Origin: Isoetes taiwanensis
Taxonomy: Eukaryota; Streptophyta; Lycopodiopsida; Isoetales; Isoetaceae
Direction of reading: 5' to 3'
Assembly: GCA_021234155.1 (NCBI GenBank)
Contig: JAJEKV010000014.1
Span: 14,434,494-14,498,493 of the forward strand
Length of the DNA: 64,000 nucleotides
The notes below the pieces were generated by a model, which was given only the letters and a program-made list of their open reading frames with translations, had not been told where the DNA came from and did no database searches. The position numbers and the translations under genes are program-made. Positions 42,050-53,701 of the stretch are shown here, piece after piece. Positions within the stretch are counted from its first letter, which is position 1. Each line of letters starts with the position of its first letter.

Positions 42050-42751
42050 GAAAGAAGCTTGTGTCACTTCAAAGTCAGTTTATTGGCATTTTTTTGTCAT
42101 CCTATTGTCACTTCAAAGTCAGTTTAATGGCACTTTTTTGTCATCCTATTGTCACTTCAAAGTCAACTTATTGTCACTGTTGTATTGACATTTTGAAATT
42201 AACTTATTGTCACTTTATAGTCACGCTTTTTGTCATCTTGTTCTCTCCCTTTTGTTTAGATTTGAGGCAGTCTATTGACGCACCGTTGACACATTTGTCC
42301 CATTTTTTCTCCAACTTCTAAGTCAAAGTTATGACATTTTATTGTCATAATATGGTCAAATTTATATCATTTCTTTGTCATTACTCTTGTCATTATAAAG
42401 TCAGTCTGTAGACACGCTTTTGACATATGGTTTTGTCAAAACTATTTCAGTCTATTGTCAGAGCTGTGTCATTTGTTGCCACATTATACTCAGATTTATA
42501 TTATTTGTTTGTTATCTTTTTTGTCAGTTTTAAGTCAATCTATTGTCATATTTTTGACACATAGTTTTGTCAAAACCATGTCATTTTATTATCACATTAT
42601 AGTCATTTTTTTTACGTCACACTATTGTCACATTTATTGTCATTTGGATTTCACTATTTTTGTCATTGTTATTGTCATTTTTGTATCAGTTTTTTGACAC
42701 ATTATTTTAGTGACAAAAAAAGTGACAATAAGTCACTGTTCTCTTGTAGTG
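42050..42751 (-). mobile_element. CACTA-type transposon terminus with TGTCA/TGACA subterminal array (unit A)
   Basis: Read on the minus strand, the block begins CACTACAAGAGAACAGTGAC at 42751, the hallmark CACTA end, and is followed by about 650 bp dense with TGACA/TGTCA words in both orientations, many as TATTGTCAC. Subterminal repeats of this kind bind transposase in En/Spm elements. The other end and any transposase are missing, so this is a one-sided remnant. Confidence 0.65.
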
Positions 42752-43296
42752 TTGAAAACCAAGGGATGCACTTTGTACAATGGGGAATGCCATATGCTTA
42801 CCAAAAACAACTTTTACATTGTTTTCGAAGGCAAATTTGACACATTCCATATAAATTTAGCCCCAAGGAGTGGCAAGCAAGAGGGGTTCACTTTTAGGTG
42901 GCATACAATGTGTATGCATATGAAGGAAGGGCTTTTGACCCATTTCCATACCTATACTTAGAGGGGTTTTTGGCCATTGGTAAATTTTGTATGAAAGTGC
43001 TCAAATTTGCCCTTTGAAAAATTATATACGAGGGTGTTTTTGGCCACCCTCTACATGCACATGGCATACCCCATTTTATAGGAGTGCGCGCTCGGCCATC
43101 CGAGTCATGCAGTCATATAATATGACACCTACTAAACCATGTGTTCCCCTTATTCGAAAACAAGCAAGGGCTGACTATGAAGGACCATGGGCACATAAGG
43201 ATTTCTTGTAACTAGGTCTTAATTACCTTTGAGAAATGAGAAAGTATTGCTTAGTGTAATAGGAAAGAAAAAAGGAGAAAAAAAAGAACATATTAC

Positions 43297-43538
43297 CTTT
43301 GACATCCATTCTTCTACTTCTTTCACACCTCTATCATAAGATAGAGCCAAAACATAAATTTCTATCCGATTACATGTGCTAAGCACCGCAGCTTCTTCTA
43401 TGTGATTGTTCTTACAAAGCTCTTCAATTGCACGCGGCCATTCTGCTTCTGGTATGACCAATTTCTCTCTCATCTTCACTGGAGTTGTATGCACAGTCAA
43501 CCCTATTACACGGATGCTGGCTTTCTCATTAGCATAGC
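43297..43538 (-). pseudogene. HEMA: HEMA exon 2, duplicated copy (unit B)
   Basis: Same 242-bp exon with the same acceptor and the AAAG/GTAATATG donor. It reads [40 protein letters not shown] and [20 protein letters not shown]. Unlike unit A, it keeps the STCNR motif intact. It is isolated from any third exon except through unit A. Confidence 0.9.
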
Positions 43539-43689
43539 CTGAGTGATAAGAAACAACATCGACCAGTTACTTAGCTACTTCTGTAACATCCAAACGAAAG
43601 ACCAGTTTGAAGAAATTAAGTCCTTATACATTTGAGGAACTATTACAATAAAGATCCTGAATGAAGAACTTGGGTTAAATATCATACTC

Positions 43690-45023
43690 GGGCGAAAGGA
43701 TGGGCGGGAGCGGGAGCGGCTAGGGCGGTGGCGGGGGTGAGGCTACCGCCGCCTCACCCTGCTTCCGGATTGGCAGCGAGGATGGAGAAGGAGCCGGGAA
43801 TGGATGCCAGGCCAGATGTTTTCGTTCTGTGAGATTGATGTCATAGGCTTCTATCCAGGTTTTCCAGGGAGCAATCTGTATGCGGTCTTCAATTTTGATG
43901 CAGTTTTGGTTGCCTTCTTTCTTTTCTTCCTTGCAGTTCTTAAAAAGTTAAACCATCACACGAGGGATAGGCTTGGTAGGCCTTCCTTGATGGGGCGATT
44001 TCTTGAGGCTGGGTCGACCGGGGAAGAATAGTTTTTATGCAGACCGAGATGCCTCTAATTGAAGCAGATTGATGTTCTGGACTTGTATGGGAGAAGCCTC
44101 ATCTAAAGAGGTAAAATCTTGCAGTTTTGTAGAGCATTATGGTTCTACTCTTATTCTTTCTTGCTGGCGGAAAGGCAAACTGTGTTTTGAAGAAAGAATC
44201 AGGTACTCAGGCACTTTTGGAGCTTCTTAGTTTGTATGCAGATAGGCTGTTGGGATTGTTTCATTTTGAATAGCCGAGCTAGGGATATGATGTAGGCAGG
44301 AAATTTTACACCGGGCTTTTGAGGGAGTAGTCTGGTGGCTCGGCATATATTTTGTCTAGCCAGGTTTCAGATGGGCTGCTTACCCCGACAATGCAGCATT
44401 TGATTTGATTCAGTTCATAGGAGATCTGTTTGTTTATAAACCGAGAGACCAAAATCCATGAAGCAGTGGCAGCTTCTATGAGCAGAGTGGCAGGCTGCTC
44501 GTCTTACACTGTTTTCTTTTCTTTCTTTCACTTTTTGTTTTATGGTAAGAGTAGTATATGCAGTGGCAGCTTGGTAGTATAGCTCGTCTTCTATTCTACT
44601 CCAAAAGTAGTGCACAGGTAGAAATGGTGATTTGCTCTGGTTATCAAGATGGATGTGCTTATGTATATCAAGGATGTATGGGCTCCTTGATGGGAAAATG
44701 GAAGTGGAAGACGCTCTCATGGGGTGACCCTTTCAATGGAGTTTGCCGAGCTAGGGGAATCAGGATCTGACCCCGACAATGCAGCACTCCATTACGTACT
44801 TCATCACAACATTTTGAGAATCAGGTTTAATTATTAGCATCTATCTTGTACTCTTTCGATCTGCTGCTACTCATCTGAATAAGTTTCAATTCATGGAGGA
44901 CGAAGAGGTTGAGTTTACTCCTGTAGTACTCCTCCTTGAAGATTGAAGCATTGTACTCTGTACTTTTTATATATAATACAAAAATTCTCCTTGCCTCCAA
45001 AAAAAAAAAAAAAAAAAAAAAAT
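43690..45023 (+). mobile_element. LINE-H: poly(A)-tailed retroinsertion in unit B
   Basis: ATATCATACTC flanks it (43679-43689 and 45024-45034), the empty site is intact in unit A near 40280, and an A run of about 23 ends the block. The first 120 bp are GC-rich and contain CCGCCGCC-type words; no domain was recognised in the frames inside. The 3' end, with CTCCTTGCCTCC before the A run, closely resembles the end of the insertion at 59478-59776, suggesting one LINE family. A processed copy of a cellular mRNA is the alternative. Confidence 0.8.
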
Positions 45024-45074
45024 ATATCATACTCAAGATGTGTCATGGTTTAAGCTATGTACAGATATAATTCA

Positions 45075-45355
45075 ACTTTCCATCAGTAAAGTTACTATTT
45101 GCCCCATCATTTCTAGGCTGCTCAAGTGCAGCAAGACTAGGCAACTGAAATATTTCTTCCTACTCCGAGCTTGCTCTAGCAGAACGCTGTGCCTTGTGGG
45201 AGTTTTGCCCATTAGCCACCATCTCCAAACTCGCTCCAAAACATTTGAGCTCCCGAAAAGAGCAGATTTTAACATGGTTCCCAACCTCGCCTTCCTTTGA
45301 AGGGGTAGCTAGAGAAGGAACCGCATGCATGTGAGGCCAATCTCGCCACCGCCAT
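45075..45355 (-). pseudogene. HEMA: HEMA exon 1, duplicated copy (unit B)
   Basis: Counterpart of exon 1 in unit A, starting at the ATG whose complement is at 45353-45355. Small indels put the transit-peptide codons out of frame, so the long open frame on this strand (45284-45072) is not the ancestral one. Exons 1 and 2 of this copy are now separated by the retroinsertion at 43690-45023. Confidence 0.8.
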
Positions 45356-45797
45356 TTCTCGGCCTACGGAGGATTATAAAACTAAAAAATGGACACAATT
45401 TCGAAAGGTGGAATGATGAACTCGAGAGCTTTTCCTTCTTCAACATATCAACCTTTGCAAAAGAAAAAACGGGCTCTTGCCTCGATTTCCGGCGAGTGGA
45501 CCGGGTAGATCAGATTATACGGCCCCTTCCCTTGCCCCCTTGTGTTGCTATATCAAGGGACTGGTCCCCCCGGGGCTCTGAGCCGCTGAGTTCCCGTGGA
45601 ATTCGCTATACCGGAATCTTTTGCATGCTCTTGGTGTGCTTCAAATCCATCTAACTTAGTCAATTTTAGTTGTATGTCAATGCTCCACACCGATTCTACA
45701 TATATGCTTGTCGTTGTCTAATCCTCCACCGGTGTTTGCATATACGCCAATTTGTCGTTGTATGTCATTTTCCATAACCTGGTAAATATTGGTCAGT

Positions 45798-45922
45798 GTG
45801 ATATATGCCAAGGACGTGGATGTGGCAAAATGCTTTAGGCCTTTTCGCCATGTGGTTCTTTGGGCTTTTGTCCTAAAAGGCCTAAAGCCTTTTGCCACAT
45901 CCACGCCCTTGGCATATATCAC
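45798..45922. mobile_element. Hairpin MITE, unit B copy
   Basis: Same element as 41064-41190, carried along by the tandem duplication; the arms still pair almost completely. Confidence 0.85.
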
Positions 45923-46789
45923 AATGTCGCCTTTGAACTTGGTACTTACCATTACGGTTGGCTATTAATAAGTAGGTGGCAGAGACTCCAATCAAGAGTT
46001 GGGGGTGGGGGCAAGATCAAAATGCAAATCCTACTTTAAATATGACTAATCACATGTACGCTTTTACTTCATATGAAATTTTGTCCACCTTAAAATTTAG
46101 CCCATTCTTGATTGATTCCAGCCTTTGCTTTTGCATTTCGTGCATTTATGTGCTTGACTTGGCATTTCCACCATGGCTATAGTGTTTGCATCCTATGTTT
46201 GCCCTTTGATGGTTCCCCTTTTTTTGCACTCGAGCATGTGCATCTCATCTTATCCGTGCATTATTGACCTTGTCCCCCGCTTCTATTATTTTCATGTTCT
46301 ATTCTCATGATACTTACGGTTGGGAGTACAAGGACATGTGTCTTCTATTCTTTGCTAATATTGGAAGAATAGTCTCAGTAGTTTTCAATGCTTAGTTGGT
46401 GATTCAAATTCAGTTATCCACCAACATTCTGATATATGACATCTAACATGATATGATATAACAAACATCTAAGGTCGAAGCTGGTTCAAAAACGTTTGAT
46501 TTTTCGTCGAATTCTATCTTCTTTAGTATTCCATCTTTGATCTTTTGAAATCTATTATCTAATTCTATCTTCCCAAAACCATGCCTATAATCCAACTATT
46601 TCGCCATTTGGATCAATTTCAAAGCCACCCAAATGGGCTTGTTGGACTTTTATTAGTCCTCAAGCTCGTCTTGGCCCAACAATGTATCTATGCAGTGTTA
46701 GAAAATTGTTTGTTTCGGGAATTTTATTGGAGATAATAGGTGGAGCCTCGAAATAGTTGCTCTAATTTTTGGCATTGTTCCAAATTTAG

Positions 46790-47498
46790 AAAGAAGCTTG
46801 TGTCACTTCAACGTCAGTTTATTGGCATTTTTTTTTGTCATCCTATTGTCACTTCAAAGTCAGTTTATTGGTTTTTATCATCCTATTGTCACTGTATTGA
46901 CATTTTGAAATTAACTTATTGTCACTTTATAGTCACACTTTTTGTCATCTTGTTCTCTCCCTTTTGTTTAGATTTGAGGCATTCTATTGACGCACTGTTG
47001 ACACATTTGTCACATTTTTTCTCCAATTTCTAAGTCAAAGTTATGACATTTTATTGTCATACTATGGTCAAATTTATATCATTTCTTTGTCATTACTCTT
47101 GTCATTATAAAGTCGGTCTGTTGACACATTTTTGACACAAGGTTTTGTCAAAACTATTTCAGTCTATTATCAGAGCTGTGTCATTTGTTGCCACATTATA
47201 GTCAGATTTATATTATTTGTTTGTTATCTTTTTCGTCAGTTTTAAGTCAATCTATTGTCATATTTTTGACACATAGTTTTGTCAAAACCATGTCATTCTA
47301 TTGTCACATTATAGTCAAATTTCCATCATCGTTTTGTCACTTTTTTTTGTCACTAGTGTGTCACACTATTGTCACATTTATTGTCATTTGGATTTCACTA
47401 TTTTTGTCATTGTTATTGTCATTTTTGTATCATTTTTTTGACACATTATTTTAGTGACAAAAAAGTGACAATAAATCATCGTTCTCTCAGAGTGTGTT
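46790..47498 (-). mobile_element. CACTA-type terminus, unit B copy
   Basis: Counterpart of 42050-42751 with the same TGTCA-rich array. The terminal CACTACAAGAG is degraded here (the plus strand reads CTCTCAGAGTGTG). Confidence 0.6.
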
Positions 47499-47735
47499 GA
47501 AAACCAAGGGACGCACTTGTACAATGGGGAAATGCCATATGCTAACCAAAAACAACTTTTACATTGTTTTCGAAGGCAAATTTGACACATTCCATACAAA
47601 TTTAGCCCCAAGGAGTGGCAAGCAAAAGGGGTTCACTTTTAGGTGCCATACAATGTGTATGCATGTGAAGGGCTTTTGACTCATTTCCATACCTATACTT
47701 AGAGGGGTTTTTGGCCATTGCTTGGGGTAAATTTT

Positions 47736-47926
47736 GTATGAAAGTGCTCAAATTTGCCTTTTGAAAAATTATATACGAGGGTGTTTTTGGCCACCCTCTA
47801 CATGCACATGGCATACCCCATTTTATAGGAGTGCGGGCTCGGCCATCCGAGTCATGCAGTCATATAATATGTGTTCCCCTTATTTGAAAACAAGCAAGGG
47901 CCGACTATGAAGGACCATGGGCACAA
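47736..47926. repeat. Tandem unit C, partial (first 190 bp)
   Basis: Third start of the same unit, again opening with GTATGAAAGTGCTCAAATTT and matching intron 2 DNA up to ACCATGGGCACA, then departing into unrelated AT-rich sequence. Confidence 0.85.
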
Positions 47927-49265
47927 ACTATAGAAGGAATAACGAGAGTTAGATTATGATTATAAAAAGGTTATGAATAATAAATGATGAAGAACGTGTG
48001 TGTGTGTAATTAATGTCGAACTGTATACGTGAAAATGGGAGATATAGTGCAATATATAATTCTATTAAAGGATAAGTATAAGTATCATGGGCATGTAAAA
48101 CATTGAGGATAGCAATATATGAGTTGTTAAAACTGTAAGGAAATAAGAAAACAAAATTTTGATACAAAATTAAATTAGGGCAGAGGCAGACTGTAATAAA
48201 ACAAATTGTAAAATGAAGCGAGAGCATAATCCACATATCGATTGGTGTTAATATGATTAGAATGAGTTTGTACTAAACAGTGCAAAAATTATAAGTGTGT
48301 ATTATATTAAAAAAAGAAGTAGAAGTTCTTTAAGTCGATGGCCGTATAAAATATATAATCACCTACATGTGTGTGAATAAAAGTTGATTTCTAAATTAGG
48401 TATACTGTGATATAGTGTCACTACAATGTATATCTATAAGAGTATAACATGAATGAATAGTCTAGTAATGAGAGGTATGGATCGATCGGTGTAGTAGTGA
48501 AATAAAGAACTCAAAAGAGTCATGGATTCGAGAAGAGTTCCAACCATCATTGAACTCATCACCTCAATGTAATAAAGATGGGACTTCCACAAACCATCAG
48601 GCATTTGACGTCTAATGGTCGTGGTTGACCCCAACACTCGGGTTGTACATATAGGCATGATAGGATGCCTTCGTCTACGGCTATAATGGGAACATTACCA
48701 TTCCTTATGCCGAGATTTAATGGCAAGCCTTAGGCATGATAGTTTCCCCTTCTTTATTTTTTTTCATCTTCAAAGGGTGGTCCCTTCAACCACAATAGAT
48801 AAATTATTTTGTAAATATTGATTTCTTATAATTCTCGCACGCCTTTAAGCTTACCTTGGTGCCTGCAGCTTCTTCTAATGGCCACTACGGGCCCATGTTC
48901 TTGTTGTGATATGTATTTTTAGTTGCCCTGCAAGGCCCTATAAACTACGGTCTACCGAGCACCTATGTATCTTTTATATCACCGACCTGAGTCCGTTCAA
49001 TCTTCCTTTAACTCTCCCTGTACTTAACCATCTGCACCAATGCTACAGCATAACTCATTATGTTCCCTTCCACATAACGTTGCTTAAACTAATTACCGCT
49101 CAACTCAAATACAGGTTATGAACATGACAACTTTTTGTGTGACTTATAATTTTGCGTTACCTCTTAAAGGTGGGGAGACTTGCCTCCAACATGCCATGTG
49201 TTGGCCTAAAGCAAGAACAAGCTTGATGCTGAGGACAACATCATTTTCAAGGTGGAAATCTATTC
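47927..49265. other. No gene seen; AT-rich DNA
   Basis: Long AT-rich stretch with a short GT run near 47996-48007. Frames of 60-95 codons on both strands show no motif. Nothing else is supported. Confidence 0.5.
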
Positions 49266-51225
49266 TCCATTGTTCTATATATATTAAGATGGTATCGTGA
49301 TAATGCTCGCAAGTGATCCTACAAGAAGGATCCCGTGGAGTAGTAGAAGAAACTCGAAAAAATGAGAGAAGAGGTAGGCGAGCCACCACCGCAAAAGAAT
49401 GTGCAATATTCAAGTTTTATCATTCCAAAAATATGCCAATGTATTTAAGTTTGCATGATCTTATTATTGACATGCATAACTGGTCTTGTAATTTTATTCT
49501 TTCAAGTAAAAGAAATAATTAAAGAAGAATCTCTAAGATCCAAATCAAATGGTGAAATCCATTTGAATGGACAAGTAAGGGCCAGAAGGAGGGCCAGAAG
49601 GAGAAGGATTCTAGCAGACATATCTAAACAACAAAAGGGATGACAAAGGCTGCAAAAAGAGGATCGGCAAATTGTAAGAAAGAAAGATGGAATATGAATC
49701 TATTGTTCTATTCCATGGAGATGATAAGCTAAGAAGGGGACTTTTAGGATTGAAAGCGAGCGGACATCAATGATCCTGGCAGTGATGTAATGCTAGAGGG
49801 GACATGGAGAAATGGCAGCTTCTTAGGCAACATAGAGATGGGAGACGTTTTATTCCAAGGCTAGGCTGAGACTCCGGGACCGAGATATACTGATGGAGAT
49901 GCATTTGTGCATGTGGAAGAATTTACCATCAATAATTACTCATAAATCAAGAGACAAGCTTTGATGCTGATCATCCAAATGCACAAAGGGAAGAGAGGCC
50001 GAGAATGATATCAACCAAGTCCTCCGTGATAAATCTAATTGGAGCGAATCGATTATGGGGAGGACCTTGAAAGTGATCAAAAACTTGAAGAAACCAATAA
50101 GTGATACAGGAAATGGGAAGGTTTCACAAAAACAAGATGCAATCAATGAGAATTGTGCACCGCAAAAGCAGATGGAACTAAGCCGAAGGCCAAACAAAGA
50201 CAAAAGGAGGATATTCGAGATGTCTTGGATCTATTTGGAGATGATCCCCGGAGATACCGCATGCCCTAATTCAAGATAATGGTGCGTAAGCGGATTGGAT
50301 GAAATTACGTTTAGAGATAATCCATCCGATGGAAATCGGAGATTGGGGAGCACGTAAGCAAAACCGCCCATGCCCGAGATAGCCGCACCCCAGGCCCATG
50401 TTGCATCCACCTGTGCCAAAGGTCCCCTCCGGGCCAAAACTCTAATGGGCCATTTCTAGATACAAGAAAAGCAAAGATCGGATGAATGAATCTTTCATGC
50501 AAGGGCGTAGATGCGTAAGACACTTGTGACAACTCTTAAGAAGAGTAGGTCCCAATTGCAAGCAAACCAAAGATCCGCTACTTCCAAGAGTGGTACTATG
50601 GCCAAAAATGGAGGGACAATGATGATGCCGCTTTTAAATGGTCGCGGAAGGAAAACCTAATTAGATTTTATTGGTTCTTCCAAATAATGACATGAAAAAT
50701 TATAAGGATAAAATATTTGTTAGAAACATAAAAAATTCAATTCACCGATTTAAGGCCCATGATTGTTGGGAAAATACTATAAACAAAATATGTGAAGTAT
50801 TCTAGAGGATTACCTAGAAGTCCTATAATTGAGGTCCCGTGTAATGGTTAAGCATAATGGTTAAGCATAATGTGTGCTTGATCAAGGGGGGGGGGAATAT
50901 GCCTACTATATGTGATCAAGGCATCCTCATAATAGTAAGTCTAGAGTTTAGATTTTGAATTCTCAAATTTGAAGGGCATTTGTATTCTCTCTATTAAGGG
51001 GGAGATTTAGTAGATGAGAGTTCATCCTTGTTTGATCTATTGATCAAGGGGGAGTGTTATAATACAATACTAGTGATCATATAGATCAAGTTACATGCTG
51101 AGGTGGCATGCCAAGGGGCGTGCTTACATGGCACTAGTTTTGTATATGTAGCCATGTTGTTGGCCTCATTCATATAATACTCAATTATTCTATTCTCTAT
51201 TGTTCTATATATATTAAGAAGTGCT
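49266..51225 (+). mobile_element. Probable non-autonomous copia-like LTR element
   Basis: A truncated primer site, TGGTATC at 49290-49296, follows a sequence ending TTCTATATATATTAAG, and the same ending recurs at 51203-51218. A purine run GATCAAGGGGGAG (51042-51054) precedes TGTTATAATAC at 51055, as a polypurine tract precedes a 3' LTR, so the 3' LTR would be about 51055-51218. The 5' LTR upstream of 49290 matches only over its last 30 bp and is mostly lost. The 1.75-kb interior has no gag or pol motif; a basic frame at 49455-49643 (RARRRARRRR) is unexplained. Confidence 0.45.
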
Positions 51226-51357
51226 TTATGTTGAAGAGCTTGTCATTGCTCATGATCAAAATACATATGATGATGGAAGTCTATTAGAGAAAATAAGTTA
51301 GAGGTATAATATAGACAGCATCTGAAAGTACTAATGGACTGTGCTGCAGGGCCCATT

Positions 51358-51525
51358 AATATCGGACACTGACATGTTATACCCACGAGCATATCCGTGG
51401 TATATCCGTGTGTTTGACATGTTATAGCCACGCCCAAAAAAAAATACACGGCGTTTTTGTGGACTTAGCCGATTTTTTGCCATTTAAGGCTGGGTATAAC
51501 ATGTCAGTGTCCGACATTTACCGCG
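51358..51525. mobile_element. MITE-M copy 2
   Basis: Very close to 14886-15067 across the core (TCGGACACTGACATGTTATA at 51362 and its complement ending at 51514, with the same interior). The outer 12 bases of the left end are lost or replaced. It lies about 150 bp downstream of the stop of unknown gene 2. Confidence 0.85.
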
Positions 51526-51673
51526 ATGGTGCAAGTGCAGCATCAAACAGGAACAAACCATATGCTGCACAAAAAACCATTCATCAGTTTACTTTACTGT
51601 ACATATAACAAAAATGCAGCCTTGCTTTCATGCCCTGAGAAAATGCAAGCAAAGATTGCAAGTTGTTGCCAGG

Positions 51674-52846
51674 CTACAAGCATTCAGCACTAATCTTCTT
51701 GGACAGATCCACTATTTCACCCCTTGCACTAGCCAGTTCTTGTGTAGTCTCAAACAACTTCCTCCTCAAACTTTCACATTGTTTTTCTAAGTTTTTCAGC
51801 TTCTCATCTTTCTCATCCATAATGGAACGCTTTTTTTCCTCTTTAGATTCACATTCCTGCTCTTTGTTCATATGCCTGCCTTGGGTTTTTTTAGAAAATC
51901 CGGATTCCTGCACAACAAGGAACGAAGGCTTCTTGAGCAAATTCCCAAACAGCTCCTTACGTACTTCCATGAAATCGTCATCATTATCATAATCTGCTTC
52001 TATTTTAGGGCGTTTAGGTCTTGCAAGAACAGCCTGTGCTTCTGCTTCTGATTCCTCTTCGCTACAAACATAAATAAACTCAGGCTTTTTAGCAGGCAAG
52101 GTTTCCCTCACAACTTTAGTGTTGCCGCTCTCACATTGTTTTAAGACTACAGGGTCAACCTTTGCAACCACAATGCTGTGCTTTTCTTCTGATTTTAAAC
52201 AATTGGATGCTTTTCCCCCACATGGCTGTGTACAATACTCCAAAATCATGGTCAGATAGTGAGCATACTTAATAAATTGTACGCGCTTACCGTCCCTAAT
52301 AGCATTGATTTCCTTCAGAATTTTCTCACAGATAAATGCAGACCAGTTAAACTTTAAACCTGACCATCTGATTCTAAACCCTGCAAAGCAGAGCTTAGCA
52401 GAAAGGTGAGGCTTAGATGCTGTTTTACAAATATGCGATCACACATAAAAAGAAAGAAGATCTTTAAAAGCAGGATCCTTTGCTTGTGAGATATCATATC
52501 CTTTTCTTGAGCCTTTGCCGGAAGGAAAGAAGTAAGAATCAAGGGCTTTAGAGTCATACCCGCGAATAGACAAAGCATCGTATCCTTCACAAGGAAATCT
52601 GAGGGCCTGGGAAACAAGCGCCGGAGTAATGTCGATCATTTGGCCGTTAAGTTTTCCGCCGTATGTGCCATAGCTTTCTATAAAATCCCGAATCACTTCT
52701 ACTTTGGCCGGAGCGATTTCTAAGTTGTATGGCTGCCAAAGGCCGGAGCTATCCATCCAATTCCTGTTAGAGGGGTCGGAGAGATGGTGAGAGGGCAGAG
52801 GCTTCATGAAAAAGGGTTGCAGCATCGTATGCTCCTCCGGATCCAT
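51674..52846 (-). pseudogene. Unknown gene 2: broken paralogue of unknown gene 1
   Basis: Starts MDPEEHTMLQPFFMKPLPSH at 52846. It shares SNRNWMDSSGLWQPY, YGGKLNGQM, ITPALVSQALRFPCEGYD, SGKGSRKGYDISQAKDPAF, LKFNWSAFICEKIL and MILEY with gene 1, then has its own acidic stretch (SEEESEAEAQ), LFGNLLKKPSFLVVQ and a coiled-coil tail ending VDLSKKISAECL. At about 52455-52410 a pair of compensating shifts leaves a TGA in frame: the paralogous codons (DRIFVKQHL against DCIVMKSNL) are read one frame off. Even the 3' untranslated sequence resembles gene 1 for about 90 bp. Product unknown. Confidence 0.75.
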
Positions 52847-53110
52847 GGCTATGGCAATGCTCTGCCCTGCTGCACCATATACTATGTGTGTGCCCCCTTT
52901 TCAGTTTTCGTACTACACGATGTTAGCATGAGCGTGTATGATTTTTTTCCCGCATTCCAACATTCCGAATAGATTGCAGATTTGGCAAAGGCTCGCCAGC
53001 GCAAAAAGCATGCTGGTGGCCTCACCCACGTTATTTTTCAAGCATGTTGGAGGCTACAAGAGCATGTCTTGAGAATACTCAAACCTTGAATACTCAAACA
53101 TTTACCGCGA

Positions 53111-53387
53111 TAGGAGAGTAGTATCGATGGAGTATGGAGCGCCATATATATCGGATGTCGTCATAATATAGGAGAGTAGTATCGATGGAGTATGGAGCGC
53201 CATATATATCAGACGTCGTCATAATATAGCCACGTCATAATATAGCCACGGCATATCCGTGGTATATCCGTGTCTTTGACATGTTATAGCCACGCCCATA
53301 AAAAATTACACGGCGTTTTTGTGGACTTGGCAGCAGATTTTTTGCCATTTAAGCTGGCTATAACATGCCCGCATCCGACATTTATCG
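53111..53387. mobile_element. MITE-M copy 3, with an internal tandem duplication
   Basis: The right end (CCGACATTTATCGCG) and interior (CATATCCGTGGTATATCCGT, CACGGCGTTTTTGTGGACTT) match the other two copies. On the left, a 58-bp unit that includes the terminal repeat is present twice (53111-53168 and 53169-53226), followed by a 16-bp repeat of CGTCATAATATAGCCA. It lies about 540 bp upstream of the start of unknown gene 2. Confidence 0.8.
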
Positions 53388-53701
53388 CGATGGAGTATCC
53401 CTATTCAATAGTGCTCAAGGGCGAACCCACGATCGCGTAGAAGATCCCTCCTCGTCAGATGCTATGTGGTCGCATGACTAGAACATGGATCGTGGACGCC
53501 GATCCTTTCTTGTAACATACGTGTCCCGATGCACACCAATAGACTCGGGCCCAACTTTAAAAACGCCAACAAGAAGCTTAAGCTTGGATCCATCACCAAT
53601 AGCTACCGTGGTTAATATCTAGTTGAGGAGCCTGAATTATTACGCCTACCGTTTGAGTTTCTAGAACCTCGCTCATAACTACCAAAGATACCGGCTAACA
53701 T

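Larger units (their letters stand above)
39578..42988. repeat. Tandem unit A, 3.4 kb (HEMA exons 1-2 plus upstream DNA)
   Basis: Starts at GTATGAAAGTGCTCAAATTT inside HEMA intron 2 and runs through exons 2 and 1 and 2.4 kb of upstream DNA, including a hairpin MITE and a CACTA-type terminus. Unit B repeats it in the same order from 42989. After subtracting the retroinsertion in B, the two units are almost exactly equal in length. Confidence 0.9.
42989..47735. repeat. Tandem unit B, 3.4 kb plus a 1.3-kb retroinsertion
   Basis: Head-to-tail copy of unit A, with extra 43690-45023. Matching landmarks are HEMA exon 2 (43297-43538), exon 1 (about 45075-45355), the hairpin (45798-45922) and the TGTCA-rich block (46800-47498). 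Divergence is several percent by eye, with frequent small deletions around CTG/CAG-like words. Confidence 0.9.

Noticed and set aside
42050-42740. CRISPR-like array because of regularly recurring TGTCA words
   Set aside because: Words are 5-8 bp, in both orientations, with irregular spacing, in plant nuclear DNA; they fit transposon subterminal repeats.
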